Origin: Rugalucina vietnamica
Lineage: Eukaryota; Mollusca; Bivalvia; Lucinida; Lucinidae
Direction: 5' to 3'
Assembly (NCBI GenBank): GCA_964017185.1
Contig: OZ024871.1
Location: 61,245,226 to 61,309,225 of the forward strand
Length of the DNA stretch: 64,000 nt
A model generated the notes under the pieces. It was not told the DNA's origin and did not search any database. It saw only the letters and a program-made list of their open reading frames with translations. The translations under genes were made by a program, and so were the position numbers. Each line of letters begins with the position of its first letter. The stretch's first letter is position 1. This document shows, piece after piece, positions 35,216 to 48,700 of this stretch.

Positions 35216-36538
35216 CTCAAAATGTTTGGTAGCACACAGGACCCTGATTTACACTGAAGCTTAACGACCGCCGTGTGAACAGTTTAAATGTCTTGGCTTC
35301 CAGCCTAATCGCAGAAATAAAACTTCAAGATAGATATGTAGTTTTTTGAATTTTAATTATTATTTTCAAAAATGTAAAAACGCGATTGATGCAGAATATT
35401 TTCTTCCTTCAATGTCCTAAATTGTTCCTAAATCACTTTTTCACAATGTCCTAAATTTGTCCTAAACACAATGCACTTTTTGTCACTTTCTGTTCCTGAA
35501 GTCTTACACTATGAATTTCCAAAATGTTCCTGTTGTTACGCGAAATACTTAAATTTGTATTGTCCTAAACCCGATGTCACCAGCATATATTTTCTCAAAA
35601 TCAATTATTCACCTGAGCCCTTAATTGTAAATCGTAAAGTTCTGTATTTCTAAAATCTACTGCTGTTTCTCTTTCTCCTGATTTGATTTCAATTTGTTCT
35701 TAAACTCCTTATTATTGTCCTTATTAATTCTATTATTATGTACAAGTCCTTCTTAGCACATCACATTAAAACTGCAACTTAAGATTTTACAAAGATTTGG
35801 AAGTCTTTGCACAAAGCCAATAAATGTCAAATGGTCTATGCAGAGTCTACATTGCAAAATCACCTGTTCTAAGTTTCATATCCAGATCAGAAGTGATTTT
35901 CCAAAACTAAAATTTAGTGTTTCCAAAAATTTGCACCTTTTCGATCAACCAATAAATTGTTCCCTTAGATTCGACCAATCCTAAACATTTTTGCAAAACC
36001 CAATGAAATTCCCTGTACTAAGCTCCATCTCAAGGTGCCAAATTGTCCCTTAGAGTGAATTTAGCAAAATTGTCAAAAATACAAAACAATCTGCTCTATC
36101 CAAACAATCTCCCTTTTTTGAGTGACAAACTGATTTCCTATCACTTGTTTAATTGTTTAAACATCTTGCTAGAAGCCAAGTCTGACATGAGTTACCTAAG
36201 TTAAATGCCCAATGCTTTGTTTGTTAAGAAGTGCTGAAAGTTTCAAAGTCTTATCCCAGCTCAAACTGTCTGCCAAAAGATCTTAATTACTTAAATGGTG
36301 ATAACTTGTTAAACCTTCAAAGCTGTCCTATTTCCTTGTGAACACAATTTTACCAAACTGCCAAAATGCATTTGATGAACAGAAATCTTGAGAAATGTTA
36401 AATTCCTAAATTATCTATTTACATCACACATAAAAATTGAAAAACCTTTCTCACATTTTGTTCTTGAATTTATTTACTTTATTTATATGTCTTACTATTC
36501 TTACTTACTATGCATTTTTATTCATAAAGCAAATGTAC
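35216..36538. other. AT-rich insertion inside LINE ORF2
   Basis: Non-coding sequence separates the reverse-transcriptase part of ORF2 from its cysteine-rich tail. It contains repeated words such as TGTCCTAAATT and TTCCTAAA. I could not find clear terminal repeats or target duplications, so the exact insertion ends are unresolved. Confidence 0.5.
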
Positions 36539-39500
36539 CTAAATTTTCACTGGTGACACATACTTGATGGTGTGTAAATATTTTCTTGTTGGTAAAATTC
36601 TGTGATTTATTCTTACTTGAAACCATTGTAGTTTAGTTCCTAATGAGGAGTTGAATGGTGAAGAGTATATAGCTTTCCAGTTTTCATGTTCTATATTGTA
36701 TGCATTTTCCCACTTGAGTTGTGATGTTGGTTTATGATTATTTCTGTTAAAGATAATATAAAAATCTTTACCCCCTTTTTTGGATTTTATTAAGAGAGAT
36801 ATATTCATAGGGATAAAAGGCATTTTCAATTTTTTGGTGAAATTTGTTATACCATATTGTTTTCTTGCATAATCTTTGATTGCATTTATTAATCCTTGAA
36901 ATTCAATGAAATTTGTTTTTATATTGAACAGTGTTTCAAAATTTTCTTGAGATAAGAACTCCCCGTTTTCTGCTATTAAATCATTGATATGCGTGATACC
37001 TTTTTTGTACCAATTTGTTTTCCACACTGGGGTATTTCCAACTTTGATTTCTTTATTATAGAAAATTGGACTTGAGAGTAAAGCATCTTCATTATCAACT
37101 GTATTTTTATCTGTTAGGTCTATGTATGCTGTTAGAACATCAGTCCAAAACTTGTTCTTTATTTTATGCAGTACTGATTGCAGGTAACTAGTGCCACAGG
37201 AAAAAAATTCATTGAAATTGATACAATCTTTAATTATTGACTGCCAAGGGCTATTAGTTAAGATAAATCTTCTTAACCAAGTTACCTTCATACTTTTAAT
37301 AAATGCTTTCAGGTTAACCATTCTTAAACCACCCTCACAATATTGTTTGACAACTGTTACAACAGTCTGTTTAATTTTCGCTGGACCATCCCATAAAAAG
37401 TCATAAAACATTGTATTTAGTTCGTTAAGTATTCTGTCATTAGGGTTTGGTATTGAAATAAACAGATGATTTAAAATTGGTAAAAGTAAAGTTTTAGTAA
37501 CTGTTATCTTGCCCAATGGAGTCAAGTATCTGCGTTTCCATAATTTTATTAAAGACTTAATTTTTTGTAATTTTTCATTAAAGTTCAAAGTTTGCATTTG
37601 ATCCAAATTAACATTAAATATTATTCCTAGAAGTTTAAAATCTGTTTTGCCCCAACAGAGTTTCCATCTTGTTTTAATTGATGCAGTACTAAACTTTTTC
37701 AACCCTATCCATACAGCATGTGTTTTGTCATAGTTAATTCTAAGTCCTGAAAAGTTAGAGAATATAGATAAAACATTGAGTGTTTCGTTTAATGATTTAC
37801 TTGTTCCGTCTAAGAAAAATAGAGTATCATCTGCGTATTGTGACAACTTGTGTTCTTTTCCATTAATGATTATGCCATTGATATTTTTATTATTTCTTAT
37901 CATTATGCCTTAGATCTCCACACACAGAATAAACAAAAATGGTGACACTGGGTCCCCTTGACGACAACCGCGACCAATACGGAAAAAGGGTGAAAGATGA
38001 CCACCTTGGTTTACACTTAGCATAGCATTGTTATCAAATAATTTTATCCAGGAGATTAAAGAATCGCCAAAGCCAAAAAATTTTAAAACCTTGTATAAAA
38101 ATGACCATGAGATAGAATCAAAGGCTTTTTCAAAATCCTTAAGTAACAGTAATCCAGGGATATTATGTTCTTCTGCAAAATGCATGACATCATATACTAG
38201 TCTGGTATTTTCCCCTATGTATCGTCCAGAGATAAATCCTGTCTGATCAGCATGTATCAATTTGTTTAATGTGTTTTTTATTCTCAGTGCAATGACACCT
38301 GAAGCAATCTTATAAATACAGTTTAATAAGGAAATAGGCCTATAGTTTTTAATTTGATTCCGAGGCTTGCTATCTTTAGGAATGCATGTGATTACTCCTT
38401 CCCTCTGAGTGACTGAAAGTAGTCCTTTATTAAAACCATCATTAATTGAACGCACGATAAAATGACCTATTTTTTTCAAAAACACTTTAAAAGACTCTGC
38501 ACTAAAACCATCAGATCCTGGGCTATGATTATTTGACATTGCCCTGAGGACCTTTGCAGCTTCTTCATATTTTATGGGACCATCAATAGCATTCGGCTCT
38601 TCGTCATTTAATGTATTTATTTCTATATTATGTAAAAGATCATGCAAATTAATATCTTCCAGTTGAGAATCTTTGCTGGAGTACAAATTTTCATAAAATG
38701 TTTTTGTTTCTTTCAATATTTCAAATTGATCAGTAATTGATTTTCCATCCTCCATGTCAAGTTTAGGTATAATTTTACTAGAATAGTTATATTTTTCCAA
38801 ATTACAGAAGTAATTACTAGGTTTTTCATCATCATTAATAATTTGGGCTCTTGATCTAACTAAGATGCCTTGCATTTTCTTTTTCCGTAGGGTTTTTAAT
38901 TCTTCTTTCAAATCTTCAACTTGATTTAAATTATTATTTGTGAGGTTAGCTTCTAGAGTTTCTATGTTCCTTAATAGTTCCTTTTCTTTTTGTCCTTCTT
39001 GCTTTTTAATATAACATGAATACGAAATAGACTTGCCTCTTAATTCCAATAATAAAGTTTCCAAGAAAAGTTGGTCATCTATAGTAAATTGAATTTCTTG
39101 ATCAGGTATGTTCTGGATATTTTCAATATCATATACTGGTAATGCATATTGTCGTTTAATATCATCAACTTTATTATTTATAGTTTTTAAGTATTCTTTA
39201 TCATAAAGAAGAGAATTGTTGTGCTTCCAGAGAGGTTTTCCTTTTTTAAATTTAACGAATGAAATGTCAAGTGTAATCATAGAGTGGTCTGATCGATAAC
39301 TTCCTTCAATTGAGCTTTTATTTACAGAAGAGAGCATAGGCTCTGAGATCAAAAAGTAATCAAGGCGGGACTGTTTTAAAGGGGATTTTTTTCTCCATGT
39401 GTATCGTTTTAGTGATGGATATGCTTCTCTGAATGGGTCATAAAGTTTATAATTTTCTTTAATTTCCAATATTTTTTTATGAGACATCTTATTGTTAATA

Positions 39501-39968
39501 TTCTTGTAATTATAGTAATCTAATTTTTCATCTTGAATAGTATTAAAGTCACCGCAAATAATCAGATTTTCATTTCCTATAGTGTCCGAAATATTAATTA
39601 TATTCTGAAAAAATGTAGGTGTGTCTTTATTTGGTCCATACAAATTAATTAAGGTCAATTTGTTATCTGCAACTGATAAATCACATATAAGATAGTTTCC
39701 TTCAGGGTCAGAGAATGATTTATGTATTTTAAAGTCAACATTCTTGTTAAAAAGTATGGCCACCCCTCTAGAGTTAGAGGTGCCAGAACTAAACAGGCAT
39801 TCATTGTTCCATTGCGATCTGAAAAAGCATTCCGATGATTTAGTTGTGTGTGTATCTTGCAAGCAATAAATATCACATTTTTTTTTCTTTTAAATAGTTA
39901 AGAACATCTAGACTTTTTTCAATTGTAGCCAACCCCTGACAATTAGCTGAAAGTATTTTTATAGCCAT
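36539..39968 (-). pseudogene. LINE-1/Tx1-like ORF2: endonuclease and reverse transcriptase, inactivated
   Basis: ORF2 of a non-LTR retrotransposon reads on the minus strand from a likely ATG at 39968. The first residues include the conserved SANCQG of APE endonucleases. A nine-base homopolymer at 39878-39886 puts this start out of frame with the long 39862-37910 frame. That frame carries endonuclease motifs ICGDFN (about residue 104), RLDYFLIS and YRSDHS, then reverse-transcriptase motifs NYRPISLL, KDFEKAFDS and GCRQGDPVSP. A single in-frame TAA at 37910-37912 then precedes the YADD-containing part (37903-36539; YADD at its residues 23-26). The protein would nick target DNA and prime reverse transcription. 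This copy cannot. ORF1 lies upstream on the same strand. Confidence 0.92.
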
Positions 39969-42656
39969 AATTTGGATAAATGTAGAAGCTGCCAGCCTGT
40001 GAGAAGGAACACATCATAGACATTATGAAATGAACAACAAAATATATAGATAAACATGAAAAAAACACACACACAAACAATACAATACAAACTTGAGGGT
40101 TGTGTTGAGTTTAGCTAGTCAAAAAGACAATATTACAATGCAAACATCTTATGCATAACAGAGTTTAGAATGAAAAGTTTACCAAAGATGTGTATCTATT
40201 CAAAGTAGAAATCTGATCATGTGTAATATTAGGATCAGAAGCATGATGACTAAAATCAACATACTAACAGTCAAAAGACTCAAGACAATTAAATGATATT
40301 GTGCATATTAAGAATGTTTATCATCAGACTGTACTGAATGAAGAAAGTGAATATCATTGCTATTAGTTCATTACTGCTTGGTTATTACAAATGCAGAATG
40401 GTGACAGCAATTTTTGAATAGTGTAGTCTTATTAGACATGAATCATACACAACATTACTATTTAGAAAAAGCATTAAAATTTAAAATGCACAATGCAGAA
40501 TAAAGAATGCTTTAATGACAAAAATCAGGGTAATATGAAATTGTGTTTTTAAGTACATTATTCATTCACTTACACATAATTGTTATACATGAAGTTTAAT
40601 TATATGATCTGGGTATGATAGCCCACATCTAATTTCTCCCAGAACAGCTGATCAGGAAGTCACCTATGATTGTCAGTGTTTCATAGCATACATTTTGTAC
40701 AGTGTACCTATAAAAGTTGTGCCAGTCATGAGACAATCTATCTTCAGGGGCGGATCCAGGATTTCTGAAGAGGGGGTTCAAATGTAGAAAAGGGGGGTTC
40801 GTTTGCCGAATTTCACACAAAATCTTTTGAAATTCTCCATGAAAACGAAATAATGTGGGTCCAGAGGGGGGTTCAAGCGAACCCCTTGAACCCCCTCTAA
40901 ATCCGCCACTGATCTTTGTCATGCCTGTATCCTGGTCATTGCTTGAAATGGCCTACTCAGCTCCACAGACTATACAGGGTCATACTAGGATGGGTAACAT
41001 GAAGCCAGCTAAACAGTAAGATAACAATCAGACTGCAGTGATTTTCAAGCCCCCTGCATTGCTCAGCTCCCATAACCTGACCTCTCACTTCACAGGTATT
41101 CAGGGTTACTGTTAAAGACAGGGCTGAGGTATAAAAGGCCACACAGGTATACCTGTGTCATTCTTTCTCTGACTGCTGAAGTGTTAACATCAATACCAGA
41201 GATTTGATTGGTTGTCAGTTTCAGGCCTCAGGGACTGATAAAATGATTGACAGGTATTATCTCTCCTGGTTGTTTATTGCATCCAATTATGACACATGAT
41301 CAGTTTTATGACCCCTAAAGTTAGCCAGTTACCTGTGTGTAAGCTCCGCCCACTTCTAGCACTGGCTACCTGTTTAACTTTAAGCTGGAAACCAGACCCC
41401 CCGGCATGAAAACCCTGTCTTTAAAGTCATGATCTTAAATCTATAGGCCAAATCATGGGAAAGCCTATATCCAGAAGTAAAAACTACCGGTATACATACA
41501 TGCATGTCTATGCATCCACATTCTACTATGACTCTCAAGACTAGTAAATGCTGTATTCATCAACATACAGTGTAATTTAATTGATAAATTATTTTCCTTA
41601 AGGATGTGATGTAGGCTTTCTCATGACAGGTCTGTCACCTAAATTGACCTAATACAGTATATTACTGTTACAGTAAATAACTTAGCAGAGTCTCTGTGAG
41701 AAAACCTATCTTCCTTGTTTCACTTTTTCATAGCAGTGTGTTTGTTGTTGTTTTTTCTTTTATTTGAGTTTCCAAGAGTTTCAATTAATATTTAGATAAT
41801 ATATCATAAAAATTCTAGGGATAGTGAACACTTACGAAACACATTCTGTCTCAGCACTGGTATATCTGATCTTAGTCTTTGATATGTGCAGTCAAAAGGT
41901 AGGTTTTCTCACAGCACAACTATAGCATGAATGATGCACAGTAAGGTACTTAATTATTGGGATACTCTAATGTTGTTATCACAACTCAATCATGGTATTA
42001 AGAATGGACCATTAAGAATATGAACTGTAAAGTACTTAATTTATGGGACACTCAAAACTAATGTTGCCAGTCCTAGATACAATAAGAGTGCTTTTGTCAA
42101 GAGTTGTCTGATTTCTGTCGGCACTGGTCTTGAATAAGGTTAACATAATTTCCAGGATTATGGAAGTGGTTGATTTTGACTTTACAAAATCACCATGCAA
42201 GTATGAGAGAGAAAAAAGTACATATAATCAAAAGCAGAACAGAACTGATATGTGGCTGAGTTGAAAATATATATAGATAATGAATATCTTAGAGACTTTA
42301 TGAGGATTTGTCAGTTGAAACTTGCGCAAATAGTAATCAATTGATACAGTAAACTGTGCACAAATCTGCTAGGCAGTCTGTGTTATGGCAGATTAGATGT
42401 AAATCCTAGGATATTGTAGATAGATAGAAAGAGAATATGAATATAAGTTTATGAAAGTAAGGTCATAAACATACCTTGTATTCCATTATGTATACCCTAT
42501 AATGTCCGGTTATAAATCCAATTAAGAACTGTTCTTAAACACTTTTTGGAAATAAAGAAGTTTTTCAACTCACTTTTTAGTGGTAGTTCCATATTAACAA
42601 AATCACACACTCACACTGAAACTTTCATCCAGTAGTAAAGACATATATTTAAGAGT
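39969..42656. other. 2.7-kb spacer between LINE ORF1 and ORF2
   Basis: AT-rich, with no reading frame of note. It includes the small MITE at 40745-40911. Such a gap is unusually long for L1-type elements. Either extra material has inserted here or ORF1 and ORF2 come from separate insertions. Confidence 0.5.
40745..40911. mobile_element. 167-bp MITE with CAGGGGCGGAT termini
   Basis: The left end CAGGGGCGGATCC and right end ATCCGCCACTG are inverted with one mismatch. ATCTT flanks both sides (40740-40744, 40912-40916). The interior is self-complementary, with runs of G on one side and C on the other. It resembles a MITE type common in invertebrates. Confidence 0.85.
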
Positions 42657-43625
42657 TTATTTCTTGCTATCTGCCTTGGCTATCACCGTGGCAATGTCAT
42701 CATAAATGTCAAATCTTAGTCTTTTCCCGCTCTTGCTCTTCCCATAGACGTAACCATTAAAATACCATGCTGAATCAATCTGGTCATGGTCATTCAGCTT
42801 GGTGATCAAGGACGTGTTGAGTCTTGTGACATCGTCTACCAGGTGATGTCCTGCTGCCTTCATCCCAGCCCGAACTTTCATCACCTTGGTTTTGTCATTA
42901 TTGTTGCGGAACTTTATTAGCACAGGTTTTATTGTCCCTGGTTTGCTCGGAATTCTATGTATCGCAATGATGGACTCTGCTGTGATGGTTACCCCCTGCT
43001 TCTGGAGCAGATCACTGACAGTGTCTATCAGAGATCCCTCATCTTCTGTAGTTTCTTCTTCTATGTTCAATATTTTAACATTGTTTTTTCTGGAGTACTA
43101 CTCGTTTTGGTTGGCTGTTTGCAACCCTTGCATTGCAATCTTCTCTGTTTCACAGTTCTTTTTCTGTGCTTCAGTCAGATCTTTCTTAAGCTTATCATTT
43201 TCCTTGCGCAGCGACTCTATGTCTTTGGTTAGCTGGTCAATGTCTTTTTTCAGAGTCTTTGTCTTTTCTTTGACTTTAGATTCTAATGTCATTTCAATGG
43301 TCTTATATATTTCAATCATTATTTCTTCAACTGTCCCTTTAATGAATGCTTTCATATCTTCTTTGCTCATCATTGTGTCACTTTTCTGTATCAAGCCTGT
43401 CATACTGTCTTTAATCACTTTGATATCTCCTGACATTTCTTCTACCTGTGTGCTCAGAAGAACTAGTTCTTCTGCACTTGAATTAGCAACCTGGTCTAGT
43501 TTTCTCTTGGATGAACTCTGGACAGTATGACCAGATGTCGCTCCGACTTTAGGATCCTTAGGATCTTTTGGGGCAGTCTTGTGTTCACCACTAGGTTTTC
43601 CCTTGCCTTTATCTTGGCTACTCAT
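42657..43625 (-). pseudogene. LINE ORF1 with one in-frame stop
   Basis: ORF1 of an L1/Tx1-like LINE. A lysine- and proline-rich start (from ATG at 43625) leads into a long heptad-like coiled coil (about residues 100-165, rich in K, E and L). A YSRKNNV motif and an RNA-binding-type C-terminal half follow (IHRIPSK, PVLIKFRN). A TAG at 43098-43100 interrupts the frame just before YSRKNN. The downstream part (to 42657) continues in the same frame. A CAG-to-TAG change would explain it, because Q is usual before YSR in such proteins. ORF1 proteins bind the element RNA as trimers. This copy would make only the coiled-coil half. Confidence 0.8.
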
Positions 43626-44240
43626 TCTTACAGATTAATCCAATATTCACAACAATAGAACAGGCAAATTTTTCACAGGAGAATGGTCACCACTGAGATC
43701 TACCTGAGAATTAACTGTAAATTTTTCTGAACTTTTGGTATTGATTTTAAATTTTTGTGAATTTCTCAATAATTATCCAATATTTTTCAAATATCTTTTC
43801 TGCATATGATTCAGAACATCATAATACTCCTTTTCGTATAATCCTTTTTCAGAATATTTCACTATTTTTAGCTAAATTTACACAAAACCTCCAGACTAAA
43901 TTCACACCACCATCTTAGATGTTTACAGTTCGGCTTACCTTACCTTAGGCTCTATCTGATATGTTTGTTACAATTTGGCTGACAAAAACCGTGAAAATGT
44001 GTCAATTACAGTAAAATAAACTACAAGAAGCACTGATTTACCCCACCCACTAATGCAAAATTTCGAAATTTCGTATTTTGAATTATACAGATTTACAGGG
44101 CTTTTGAAAGTACTTCAAGGAGATAGAGGAAGTAAATGTTTATAATTGAAGATGATAAAAGTGTTCCTAATGTAGTTTTCTTTTCAAGATGCTATAATCC
44201 CTGTTGGTAGAGTGTAGCTGATACACTTGTTTAAGGTTTC
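43626..44240. other. Probable LINE 5' flank
   Basis: AT-rich sequence upstream of the minus-strand ORF1. It may include 5' UTR (to about 43925), but no boundary is visible. Confidence 0.35.
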
Positions 44241-44249
44241 ATTAACGTT

Positions 44250-45110
44250 ATTATATGTTAAGTCAGATATGTCGAACATCAGACCAAATATCATCATGGC
44301 ATTGTTGTAGCAATTATTTGATGCCATTTTAAGCTCTCCAGGGCATCACCAACTGTGTTACAAGAGATTTTGTAAGTATATCTTAGCTTTTTCCGCAAAT
44401 GTGCTCTAATTTATAAGGTCTTTGTTGTATTCATTTTCAGAATATAGAAATAATATTAAGCTTAAACTAGACAACATATGACTAGTGCATTTTTATTTAG
44501 CAATCATGAACACCATTTTAAACTCTCCATGGCCATCAGCAACTGAATTAAGAGAGAGTTTGTGAGTATACCCCCTTAGCTCTTTTGTTATTTTGCTCCA
44601 ATTTGTAAGGTGTGCATTCATATTTTAGAAGATAAGGAGTAAACTAAACTTATTCTAGACAGTAGTTGACTAGTGCATTTTCTTAACAGTCATAACACTA
44701 TTTTCAGCTCTCTAAAGACATCAGTAGCTAAGTTCCAAGAGATTCTGAAAGCATACCACAAATATTTTTTTCATGGCTGTTCTCCAATTAATAAGTTTTT
44801 CCATCAAATCTAATGAGGTAAACATCAGATAATTTACTTTAAACAAGACCATAATCATTCATTAGTAAATAGTCTTAGCAATGCAATCATTTCCAGACTT
44901 TTCAGCTATTTTTCAGCAGATGAGTAAAGGTGACATTGTAGGTATAGCCCATAGTTTTTTTCATGAGTTTCTATCAATTTATAATATTATCTAACATATC
45001 AGTTAGAAGTCAATTAATATCAAACTCAAGTATATTTCATTAGTGTATTGCCTTATAAACAATCATTTGACATAATTTTCGGCTCTGTAGGGTCATTAGA
45101 AGTTTGGAAA
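44250..45110. repeat. Degenerate ~190-bp tandem repeats
   Basis: About five diverged units share the order GACTAGTGCATTTT, TTAGCAATCAT, TTTTCAGCTCTC, CATCAG.AACTG and AGAGA.TTTGTGAGTATA. They are spaced about 180-210 bp near 44270, 44470, 44665, 44860 and 45040. Another partial copy lies near 45650-45760. Confidence 0.7.
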
Positions 45111-45362
45111 CATGCGATTAATAAAGTGCACCACCTTAGTTTATTCATTTGTCTGTTTGAATCGATGCTTAACGTCCCAGTCAACAGCTATGGTCATGAG
45201 GGCATGTTGCCTCCATTTTATGGGACTTTTACCCAAAATCAGGACGTCCTGACATCGAGAAAGTGCTTCAAATATAACCACCCAAGGAAGCCGCTAAGGC
45301 TTAGTTTATTCATTATTTTCCATAAATCTATATGGCTTTCATTCACATCCTTGGTAAGTTTA

Positions 45363-45556
45363 TACTAAGGGTAGCTGCGGTAGATTGTAGGACACTGTCG
45401 ACAGGTCCTGGTTTCAAACCCTGTCTGGGTGCAGTGTTGTGCCTTAGGCAAGACATATTTACTCCTTTGAGTATTTTTTTCTATCAAGGAAGCGAAGGCT
45501 CTGTCCGAACGTGACTACATAATCGTTAACTGGGGCTTTTAACCACAGAACAAACA
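45363..45556 (+). mobile_element. SINE-like tRNA-derived repeat
   Basis: GTAGCTGCGGTAGATTGTAG (degenerate A box) and CTGGTTTCAAACCCTG (B box) are followed by GTTGTGCCTTAGGCAAGAC. The 3' end AACCACAGAACAAACAAA is A-rich. Confidence 0.6.
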
Positions 45557-45769
45557 AAAATGTATACTTGACAGCAAATGACTGATGCATGTTTGACCGT
45601 TTGACTCTGTGTCTCTCTATAACCAACAGTAGCTTAGAAACAGTAGAAATCCTGATATGTTTAAACCAGACCAGTTATCAAACATTGTCTTAGCAATCGT
45701 TCATTCAATACTCTAGGACAATACACAGTTGAAAATGTGCTTTAAAATAAGTATAACCCCTTTTCCCGC

Positions 45770-47115
45770 TTTGTTTTTGACGAATGTTTCCCACATCCCT
45801 TTTTCTAAGTTTCTAACCTTAATTCATTAATACTCAAACGAGATTATTCAATGATACACCTATGGGAGAACACTTCATTTTTTTTCAGCAACGCTATGGC
45901 AATTCGCCACGATGATGGTTTGCAGCTTAACTTACTAGTAGGTTATCTGCCTTAAATTTTTCAGTTTTTTCTCCCTATTTTAAATACGTTTTTTTTTTTT
46001 TTTTTTTAATATTCATGAATATGCAAATAAAGTTACTGACATACATTACCATTGGTTAAATAGCTCTAAGCTGTACATTGAGACGAAGTTCAGGTATAAA
46101 AGGCTAGTAGCAGCATGAGCTATAATTAGAGATGTTATAGATTTTATACATATTGGTACTTTCCCATATTACCGTAAATCACATTATGGGTTGCCATGGA
46201 AACTATGCTTTTTACAAAGCCCATATAAATATATATTTTTGAGGACCATTCAGATTTACGTTCCAGGGATCATAATGAACAATGCGTCATGCATTAGTAA
46301 TTATTCTTAATGGAAGCAATCTACATTCATTGAGTCCCCGGGATCTAAAATTTACTTAAGTACGATTCTGCACCTAGTGACCTTTGATGCTTTAACCTTG
46401 TTTTAATAATGAAGTCATATTGAATTTTGATCAGAAAAAAGCCTATCAGCATGAGCCTCATCTTATACACAAATATCTTCATTTGCATTGAACAGTCTTA
46501 AAATATTTGTGCCTACTTATAAAGAATATCAACCAGCAAACAGTTAACAATGTCTATAAATTCATGAAACCATGCACTGATAAGCCCCAAGATGCTTGAC
46601 AACGACTCACTTTATGACCTTTTCAAAGACTTTGCTAGTCATTTCTGCTTAAGTGTTTATTCTAATATGATCTTGCATTCTACAAAACATTTGGGAATGT
46701 TGACATACAATTGCATGTGTATGCACTGAAATACGAGTGGGTGGGGTAATTCAGTGCTTGTAAAGTTTCAACAACCAATTTCACTAAGCAAAAATGTTCG
46801 AATCTACAATCATTTGTGCAAGTTTCAAGTTTTAATCTTTTCAGAATAATTCATGAATAGAAAATACACAAAAATGATGTAAATTCACAATATATTACAC
46901 GTACTGATGGATGTTTTGAATAGCAAAATATGCCAAAACGTACACCAGAAAAGACAAAAAAAAATCAAATTTCATATTCTCCGATTTTGGTATACTTTTA
47001 ATATGTTGTCTAGGAAGGGACACTGTATCTCCACAAAAATTCAAGAAACATTTGTGTTGCAATTTGTTTTGGGTTTACCAAAAAAATCTTTAGTTTGCCT
47101 AGACTATATAACAAA
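45770..47115. other. AT-rich sequence without recognised gene
   Basis: A T20-like tract lies near 45991. No coding or repeat structure is recognised beyond scattered low complexity. Confidence 0.45.
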
Positions 47116-47119
47116 TTTC

Positions 47120-47678
47120 AGCTTTGTGAACTTAGACAATTTTTGTGCATTGTTTTCAACATGGGTTCCATGGTAGTGCCTATACAGGCCGATCAACTTC
47201 TACCACAGTTTCTGCTGGAGCCATTTGATACTTTGACTTCACAATACAGACACATTGGACATGTGCATGAAGAAATATTATTTGGAAAATAGTTTTGGAA
47301 GATAATTTTAACAAATTTGCAGCTTTATGAACTTAGACACTTTTGGGATCCATGGTAGTGTAGACATGGGCCGATCAACTCCTACCACAGTTTCTGCTGG
47401 AGCCATTTGATAGTTTGACTTCACAATACAGACACAATTGGCATGTGCATGAAGAAATATTATTTTGAATAAAATATTTTTGACAAAATTGTCTAAGGTG
47501 TGCAGATATGGGCCGATCAACTCCGACCACAGCTTTTGATGTAGTGATCTGATACTTTACCTTCACAATAAAGACATGTTAGATATTCGCATGAAGAAGT
47601 TTTATTGTGCAAAAAATAATTTTTGACGAAATGGCAGCTTTGTGAACTTAGACAATTTTTGTGCATGTTTTCAACAGG
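47120..47678. repeat. Three tandem copies of the GATCAACTCC repeat
   Basis: Units of about 140-185 bp carry CCGATCAACT(C/T)C, CACAATA.AGACA and GTGCATGAAGAAATATTATTT. They match 32165-32310 and 33695-33880. The last unit is cut by the foldback element starting at 47679. Confidence 0.85.
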
Positions 47679-48700
47679 CCGGTGTCCCAGTTTATCTTAC
47701 CCCCTGGACAGGTTACCCCCTGGGGGGGGGGGGGGGGTAAGCTGACCGTGTTTGGCTTACCCCCCGGGGGGCAAAATTTCCCGGGAAATCTTACCACCAC
47801 CCTGAATATCTTCACCCCCGGGGGCAAGCTGTCCAGGCCGGTTTATCTTGCCCACCAGTTCCGAGTATTGGTTGTGACTGACTTTTATACCCATTATTTG
47901 AACTGTCCAAAAATGAAACAATGTTGGATTAAAATCAACAGACCTGTCCTAAAAAGTGGTTTTCAGTGTATGAAAAGTAGAAACTGATTGGTATAAGGGT
48001 GGGGGATAACCTGTCAAGGGCGATTTATCTTACCCCCCGCCTAGGTATTGGAGGATAAAATTTTCTAGGCTTGTTACAACTGTTTGAAATTGAAACTTTA
48101 AGATGCTTTATCAGTTAGAAATGCAATTCATTTGATTAAAAAGACCTTTTCCTCGTCTTTCAATTCTATACCCTCAGTTACATAGGCGGGGGTCAAGCTG
48201 TCCAGGGCGGTTTATCTTGCCCCCCTCCGCCTATAAATAGGAGGTTCAAATTTTCTTGGCTTATCACAGTGTTTAATAATTAATTCAATATGAAGCTTTA
48301 TCAGTTAGAAATACAATTAATTTGAATTCAAATCCATTTTCTTCCTCATTCAGTTCCTATGCTCAATTTCAGGGGTGGGGGTGAAGCTGTCCAGGGTGGT
48401 TTATCTTGCCCCCCGCCTAGGTATTGGAAGATGAATTTTTCTAGGCTTATCACAACTGTTTAAAATTTATACTTTAAGATGCTTTATCAGTTAGAAATGC
48501 AATTAATTTGATTATAAAGACATTTTCCTCGTTTTTCAGTTCTATACCCTCAGATACATAGGTAGGGATGAAGCTGTCCAGGGTTGGTTCTTCTTGACCC
48601 CGCCTAGGTATTGGAGGATGAAATTTTTAGGCTTTTCACAACTGTTTAAAATTAATACTTTAAGATGCTTTATCAGTTAGAAATGCAATTCATTTGAGTA

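Noticed and set aside
42886..43530. 214-codon plus-strand frame
   Set aside because: It is the antisense shadow of the lysine/glutamate-rich LINE ORF1. The hydrophobic composition is a by-product.
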